Shown: piece after piece, positions 22,648 to 26,330 of the stretch
Numbering within the stretch: position 1 is the first letter of the stretch
Layout of the letters: each line of letters starts with the position of its first letter
Source: an uncultured Cytophagaceae bacterium
GTDB taxonomy: Bacteria > Bacteroidota > Bacteroidia > Cytophagales > Spirosomataceae
Assembly: GCA_938008575.1 (NCBI GenBank)
Contig: CALLKB010000228.1
Location: 1-26,330 of the forward strand
Length of the DNA stretch: 26,330 bases
Direction: 5' to 3'
The notes under the pieces: generated by a model
What the model was told of the DNA's origin: nothing
Databases searched by the model: none
The model's input: only the letters and a program-made list of their open reading frames with translations
Program-made: the position numbers and the translations under genes

Positions 22648-23550
22648 CGACCGATACTCATTCGGCGTTTGTCCCACGCGTTGCTTGAACAAGCGTGTGA
22701 AATGTTGCGGGTATTTAAAGCCCATCTCAAAGGCAATTTCATTAATGGTTTTATCCGTATCAAATACGCGGTTTTTCGCCACGTCGATCGTCTTGTTTTG
22801 GATGTAATCTTTGGCCGTTAATCCCGTTTCTTTTTTGATTAAATCGCCAAAATAATTCGCGGATAAATGTAGCTCATTCGCAAAATAACTGACGGATGGA
22901 ATGCCGTTCACTTGCGCTTGATCAGATTCGAAATACTGATGCATGAGTGTTTCAAAGCGCTGCAAAATCCCCTTATTCACGTGTTCCCGGGTGATGAATT
23001 GGCGGTCGTAGAATCGTTGGCAATAATCTAAAAACAATTCGATGTTCGAGACGATCAATTTTTTAGAATGCTTATCAATAGGCTGCTTGAGTTCAAACTC
23101 GATTTTGGCGAAACAGTCTAACATCATTTGGCGTTCATCCTCAGACAAATGCAGCGCTTCATTCGATTCGTAATGAAAGAATTTGTATTGCGAAATCGTG
23201 CGGCCCAGCGAAGTTCCCAAAAGTAAATCAGGATGGAAAATCAATCCATGCCCTTGGGGTTGGTAGGGTATTTTGAGGTTAGGCACTTCCGCTACTTGAC
23301 CAGGGGCAAAGAAGACTAAGGTACCAGCTTGGTAATCGTAGGTATGTTTGCCATAGCGAATGTCCCCACATTTCACTTCTTTTAAAACAATACTATATAG
23401 GCCGTATTGAAAACGAATCGAGTCTGCCTCACCCCAATCACGCACATGGGCTTTGGAAAAATCGACCACCGTCACTAAAGGATTCAGTGTCTTGTGATTG
23501 TTGTTGAGGTTATACTCATCAATGTTATTAACCAAGATTGTTTTTTCCAT
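22639..23550 (-). CDS. AraC-family transcriptional regulator
   Basis: 303 residues from the ATG at 23550 (MEKTILVNNIDEYN). An in-frame ATG at 23580 would add 10 residues and cannot be fully excluded. The N-terminal half is an AraC-type cupin-like sensing domain (YDYQAGTLVFFAPGQVAEV, GHGLIFHPDLL). The last 100 residues hold two helix-turn-helix motifs (VSYFANELHLSANYFGDLIKKETGLTAKDYI and TINEIAFEMGFKYPQHFTRLFKQRVGQTPNEYRS). It is a cytosolic activator or repressor sensing a small molecule. The start faces the NTF2-like and molybdenum hydroxylase genes across 151 bp, making them plausible targets (inference). Confidence 0.93.
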   Translation of the reverse strand: MEKTILVNNIDEYNLNNNHKTLNPLVTVVDFSKAHVRDWGEADSIRFQYGLYSIVLKEVKCGDIRYGKHTYDYQAGTLVFFAPGQVAEVPNLKIPYQPQGHGLIFHPDLLLGTSLGRTISQYKFFHYESNEALHLSEDERQMMLDCFAKIEFELKQPIDKHSKKLIVSNIELFLDYCQRFYDRQFITREHVNKGILQRFETLMHQYFESDQAQVNGIPSVSYFANELHLSANYFGDLIKKETGLTAKDYIQNKTIDVAKNRVFDTDKTINEIAFEMGFKYPQHFTRLFKQRVGQTPNEYRSLN

Positions 23551-23701
23551 GCGAATTGTTTGAATGAACGAATTTACCAATTATCTGATAGCCAAACACT
23601 GATGAGATTTTGAATCCGTAAAAATGGTAGAAAAACCCGGAATTTATCTACGTACTTTTTGCTACATTGAGTGCAAATTTGTTGCTTAATATAAACGACC
23701 G

Positions 23702-24151
23702 ATGAAATCAATCCTTTTATTTGTGAGCCTTTCGCTCTTAACGATTACATCTTCTTTCGCTCAAAGCTCAGAAGAACAAACCCTCATCCAATTGTCGATG
23801 GACAAATGGCAATGGATGTCCGACAAGGACGTAGACAAGCTGGACAAATTATTCGATAATAAAGCCAAATTCGTTCACATGAGCGGTACTTGGAAGAAGG
23901 ACGAAGAATTAGACATCATTAAAACAGGGCGTATTTGGTACAAGAAAGCGACAGTGAAAGATACGGCTGTGGAAATTTCGGGCAATACGGCTATCGTTTG
24001 GAACCGAATCAACCTAGATTCCATCGTTCGCGATAATGTGGCCATTAATGAATTTACGGTTACCGAGGTTTACCAAAAACAAGGGAAAGAATGGAAAATG
24101 CTGGCTTTGACCTTCAGCAGCGTGCGTGATACACACCAGATAAAACACTAG
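23702..24151 (+). CDS. NTF2-like/DUF4440 family protein, exported
   Basis: 149 residues. The signal peptide MKSILLFVSLSLLTITSSFAQ is followed by an NTF2-like domain. It runs from a helix (EQTLIQLSMDKWQWMSDKDVDKLDKLFDNKAKFVHMSG) into the curved sheet (AVEISGNTAIVWNRINLDS, NEFTVTEVYQKQGKEWKMLALTFSSV). The fold forms a conical pocket in small enzymes such as ketosteroid isomerase and in many binding proteins; the ligand here is unknown. It is placed in the periplasm, in front of the molybdenum hydroxylase genes (46 nt gap, which contains a -7 box), and divergent from the AraC regulator. Confidence 0.88.
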   Translation: MKSILLFVSLSLLTITSSFAQSSEEQTLIQLSMDKWQWMSDKDVDKLDKLFDNKAKFVHMSGTWKKDEELDIIKTGRIWYKKATVKDTAVEISGNTAIVWNRINLDSIVRDNVAINEFTVTEVYQKQGKEWKMLALTFSSVRDTHQIKH

Positions 24152-24162
24152 AATTATATCTA

Positions 24163-24170
24163 TATATTTG
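24163..24170 (+). promoter_or_regulatory. -7 promoter box of the molybdenum hydroxylase genes
   Basis: TATATTTG matches TAnnTTTG, 27 nt before the ATG at 24198. A matching -33 TTG is not seen. It suggests the hydroxylase pair can be transcribed apart from the NTF2-like gene. Confidence 0.5.
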
Positions 24171-24197
24171 CTTCGATTCTTTTAAATCACCTAGACT

Positions 24198-24659
24198 ATG
24201 ATCAAGAAATATTCCGTTCGCATTAACAAGAAAGTCCACCAAGTAGAGGCGGACGAAAACATGCCCCTTTTATGGGTTCTCCGAGACATTCTCGGCATGG
24301 AAGGTACTAAATACGGTTGTGGCGTGGGCTCCTGTGGGGCTTGCACGGTGCATTTAAATGGAAGTGCGGTTCGCTCTTGTCAATTGCCCATTTCAGCATT
24401 AGCGGGGATGGAAATCACGACCATCGAAGGCTTATCTGCTAAAGGGGATCACCCCGTACAAAAAGCGTGGTTGGACGTGGATGTCGCTCAATGTGGCTAT
24501 TGTCAATCAGGCCAAATCATGAGCGCCGCGGCTCTCTTGAAAAACACTCCAAACCCTACGGAAGAAGAAATTGAGAACTTCATGACCGGTAACATTTGCC
24601 GTTGTGGAACGTATACGCGTATTAAAAAAGCCATCCAACAAGCCGCAGCGAAATCATGA
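24198..24659 (+). CDS. [2Fe-2S] small subunit of a xanthine-oxidase-family hydroxylase (IorA/CoxS type)
   Basis: 153 residues with no signal peptide. The plant-type ferredoxin cluster is bound by Cys41, Cys46, Cys49 and Cys61 ([17 protein letters not shown]). The second, helical-domain cluster is bound by Cys99, Cys102, Cys134 and Cys136 ([12 protein letters not shown] and [10 protein letters not shown]). All eight cysteines are present, so both clusters should form. The subunit passes electrons from the molybdenum centre to an outside acceptor. It probably crosses the membrane folded in complex with the Tat-signalled large subunit. The stop overlaps the large subunit's ATG by 4 nt (ATGA, 24656-24659). 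Confidence 0.95.
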   Translation: MIKKYSVRINKKVHQVEADENMPLLWVLRDILGMEGTKYGCGVGSCGACTVHLNGSAVRSCQLPISALAGMEITTIEGLSAKGDHPVQKAWLDVDVAQCGYCQSGQIMSAAALLKNTPNPTEEEIENFMTGNICRCGTYTRIKKAIQQAAAKS

Positions 24660-26330
24660 AAAAGACAGACTCAAATCTCAGCAGACGTTCGTTCTTGAAA
24701 GTATCATCGCTCTCCGGCGGAGGCATGATGCTGGGTATTTCTTGGTTCGCGAGTGCGAAACCCGTGGAATCGCTAAGCGAATTGAATATGGAACCCGTAT
24801 GGCAAGAGGTGACCAGTTTCATCAAAATTGCGTCAGACAATTCGATTAAAATCTTCTCCCCTAATCCAGAATTTGGCCAAAACGTGATGACATCTTTACC
24901 GATGTTAATCGCGGAGGAATTAGATGTGGATTGGAAACAAGTAGAGGTAGAGCAAGGAAATTTTGATCCTAAAGCATTTCCACGCCAATTTACGGGCGGT
25001 AGCCAAGGCGTTCGCATGGCTTGGAAACAATTGCGAACCGTAGGTTCAGCGGCTCGACAAATGATTTTGACGGCCGCGAGTCAGGCATGGAATTTGCCTG
25101 TTTCTGAATTGACCACTTCGAATGGTATGGTAACGCATGCGTTTAGCGGTAAATCGGAAAGTTATGGAACCTTCGCCGCTGCTGCTGCGAAATTACCTGT
25201 GCCTAGGGATATCGTTTTAAAAGGGAATCAATCTTTCCGTCTTTTGGGAACACCACAGAAAAATGTGGTGGGGCCTAAAATTGTGCAGGGAAAACCTTTA
25301 TTTGGACTGGACTATAGAGAGGCAGGTATGTTATATGCGATGACGGAACGTCCACCGGCTTTTGGAATGCGATTAGTCTCTTTTGATGCTACAGCGGCGA
25401 AAAAAATGCCGGGAATCGTGGATATTTTCCCTATCAAGGTGTACAATGACGATCATAAATTTGCCGGTTTTGATACGCGCTCATTCAATGAGGTAATTGC
25501 AGTGGTAGGTAAATCTACCTGGGAGGTGATGAATGCACGGAAGAAATTGAAAGCGACTTGGGAAGTAGCTCCAGAACGTAAGGAAATGGGCCAAAATAAC
25601 CGAGAGACCTTAATTCCTTCGGGATTAGAAAGCACGAAAAAGCATTATGCACAGATGCTTGAGATGGACAAAAAACCGGGACGTATTGAACGTAAAGATG
25701 GAGATCCAGAAAAGGCTTTTGCAGAGGCGAAAAACGTGATTGAACGGACGTATACGGCACCGTTTTTGGCACACAATATCATGGAGCCTACGAATACCTT
25801 TGCACACTTTGTGGGCGACAAGGTTCGTTTTGTAGCCCCTATTCAGATTCCAGAAATGATGGTACCTTCCATGGTGGCTCGTTTAGGGATACCAAAAGAA
25901 AACATTTCGATTGAATTAGCTCGTATGGGTGGTGGTTTCGGTCGTCGGGCTTATGGCCACTATATGATAGAGGCGGCTTTGATTTCGAAACAAGCGAATG
26001 CGCCTATCAAATTAATTTATATGCGGGAAGACGATGTGAGCAGTGGTATTTACCGTCCCTCGTATCAATTGACCTACCGCGCTGCCTTCGACGAAAACAA
26101 GCGTTTAACGGCCATGCACATCAAAGGTGGAGGCGTTCCTGAATCTCCTTTGCACGCGAACCGTTTCCCAGCAGGGGCTTTGGATAATTACTTAGCGGAG
26201 AGCTGGGCGATTCCATCGAACATTACGATCGGTGCGTTCCGCGCGCCGCGTTCCAACTTCAACGCAGCTGCAGAGCAGTCGTTCTTGGATGAGATTTCGG
26301 AATACATGGGCAAAGACCCGATTGCGTTCC
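24656..26330 (+). CDS. Molybdopterin-binding large subunit of xanthine-oxidase-family hydroxylase (IorB type), 3' end outside window
   Basis: An open frame of 558 codons starts at the ATG overlapping the small-subunit stop and continues past the window end. The N-terminus has a consensus Tat signal, [12 protein letters not shown], with Arg10-Arg11, so the enzyme is exported. The sequence follows isoquinoline 1-oxidoreductase beta-subunit relatives: [50 protein letters not shown] (Gly425-Arg431, cofactor loop) and [20 protein letters not shown] near the edge. Full-length relatives have about 720-760 residues, so roughly a quarter is missing, including the catalytic Glu region. The enzyme hydroxylates or oxidises an unknown aldehyde or N-heterocycle. 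No FAD subunit gene is seen, in line with the two-subunit IorAB type that reduces a cytochrome or other membrane acceptor. Confidence 0.95.
   Translation, partial: MKKTDSNLSRRSFLKVSSLSGGGMMLGISWFASAKPVESLSELNMEPVWQEVTSFIKIASDNSIKIFSPNPEFGQNVMTSLPMLIAEELDVDWKQVEVEQGNFDPKAFPRQFTGGSQGVRMAWKQLRTVGSAARQMILTAASQAWNLPVSELTTSNGMVTHAFSGKSESYGTFAAAAAKLPVPRDIVLKGNQSFRLLGTPQKNVVGPKIVQGKPLFGLDYREAGMLYAMTERPPAFGMRLVSFDATAAKKMPGIVDIFPIKVYNDDHKFAGFDTRSFNEVIAVVGKSTWEVMNARKKLKATWEVAPERKEMGQNNRETLIPSGLESTKKHYAQMLEMDKKPGRIERKDGDPEKAFAEAKNVIERTYTAPFLAHNIMEPTNTFAHFVGDKVRFVAPIQIPEMMVPSMVARLGIPKENISIELARMGGGFGRRAYGHYMIEAALISKQANAPIKLIYMREDDVSSGIYRPSYQLTYRAAFDENKRLTAMHIKGGGVPESPLHANRFPAGALDNYLAESWAIPSNITIGAFRAPRSNFNAAAEQSFLDEISEYMGKDPIAF

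Noticed and set aside
23551..23576. CGAATT direct repeat 17 bp apart (23552-23557, 23569-23574) and a near -7 box (TAAATTCG, minus strand) before the AraC gene
   Set aside because: Six-base repeats are expected by chance in A/T-rich DNA, and the nearest TTTG is only 16 nt upstream of the box, too close for a standard promoter. Could still be an AraC site but not supportable alone.
23640..23701. Possible promoter boxes (TACTTTTTG, TACATTGA, CAAATTTG) before the NTF2-like gene
   Set aside because: Each deviates from TAnnTTTG and none has a -33 partner at the right distance, so no single one can be chosen.

Overview
The window looks like a chromosomal segment of a Bacteroidota bacterium, probably of the Cytophagales/Spirosomaceae type (the lineage is inference). 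The evidence is a SusC/FecA-style TonB-dependent receptor with an N-terminal carboxypeptidase-regulatory-like domain, DUF5117-type zinc proteases, an AraC regulator of Bacteroidota type, no clear Shine-Dalgarno sequences, and eight intergenic TAnnTTTG elements, the -7 promoter box of this phylum. There is no rRNA, tRNA, CRISPR array or insertion sequence, and no gene-free stretch longer than about 170 bases.

Layout. (1) 1-437: the C-terminal half of a myo-inositol oxygenase, closed by a strong hairpin terminator. (2) 505-3707: a divergent locus with a FecA-like TonB receptor on the minus strand and, on the plus strand, a small membrane protein plus an alpha/beta-barrel protein. The spacer holds two near-identical 21-bp palindromes that bracket the receptor promoter and look like metal-regulator (Fur/DtxR-type) operators. 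(3) 3704-10632: a tightly packed four-gene minus-strand operon of planctomycete-type proteins: NHL propeller, PSCyt1-DUF1549-DUF1553 cytochrome, Tat-exported DUF1501 protein, and a membrane DUF2231-cytochrome-LRR-discoidin protein. It is the best candidate here for an uncharacterised system. (4) 10714-13077: an exported Gfo/Idh/MocA dehydrogenase convergent with a GntP-type gluconate transporter. (5) 13212-15701: a large secreted metzincin. (6) 15691-18580: an operon of GH29 fucosidase, GH105 unsaturated uronyl hydrolase and an AHSA1/SRPBCC protein. (7) 18652-20266: a BBP2-like porin convergent with a lipoprotein. (8) 20420-22647: the FabV enoyl-ACP reductase, a cyclophilin-like protein and a hexapeptide O-acetyltransferase. 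(9) 22639-26330: an AraC regulator divergent from an NTF2-like protein and a two-subunit molybdenum hydroxylase of the IorA/IorB type, whose large subunit runs off the window.

Together the genes suggest uptake and breakdown of sugar acids, polyols and plant or algal polysaccharides (MIOX, GH105, GH29, GntP, Gfo/Idh). They also suggest a large periplasmic redox capacity: c-type cytochromes and a Tat-exported molybdoenzyme. Genes are packed very tightly. Five of six convergent pairs overlap at their stop ends by 4-23 nt, and within operons most stop and start codons lie between -4 and +3 nt of each other.
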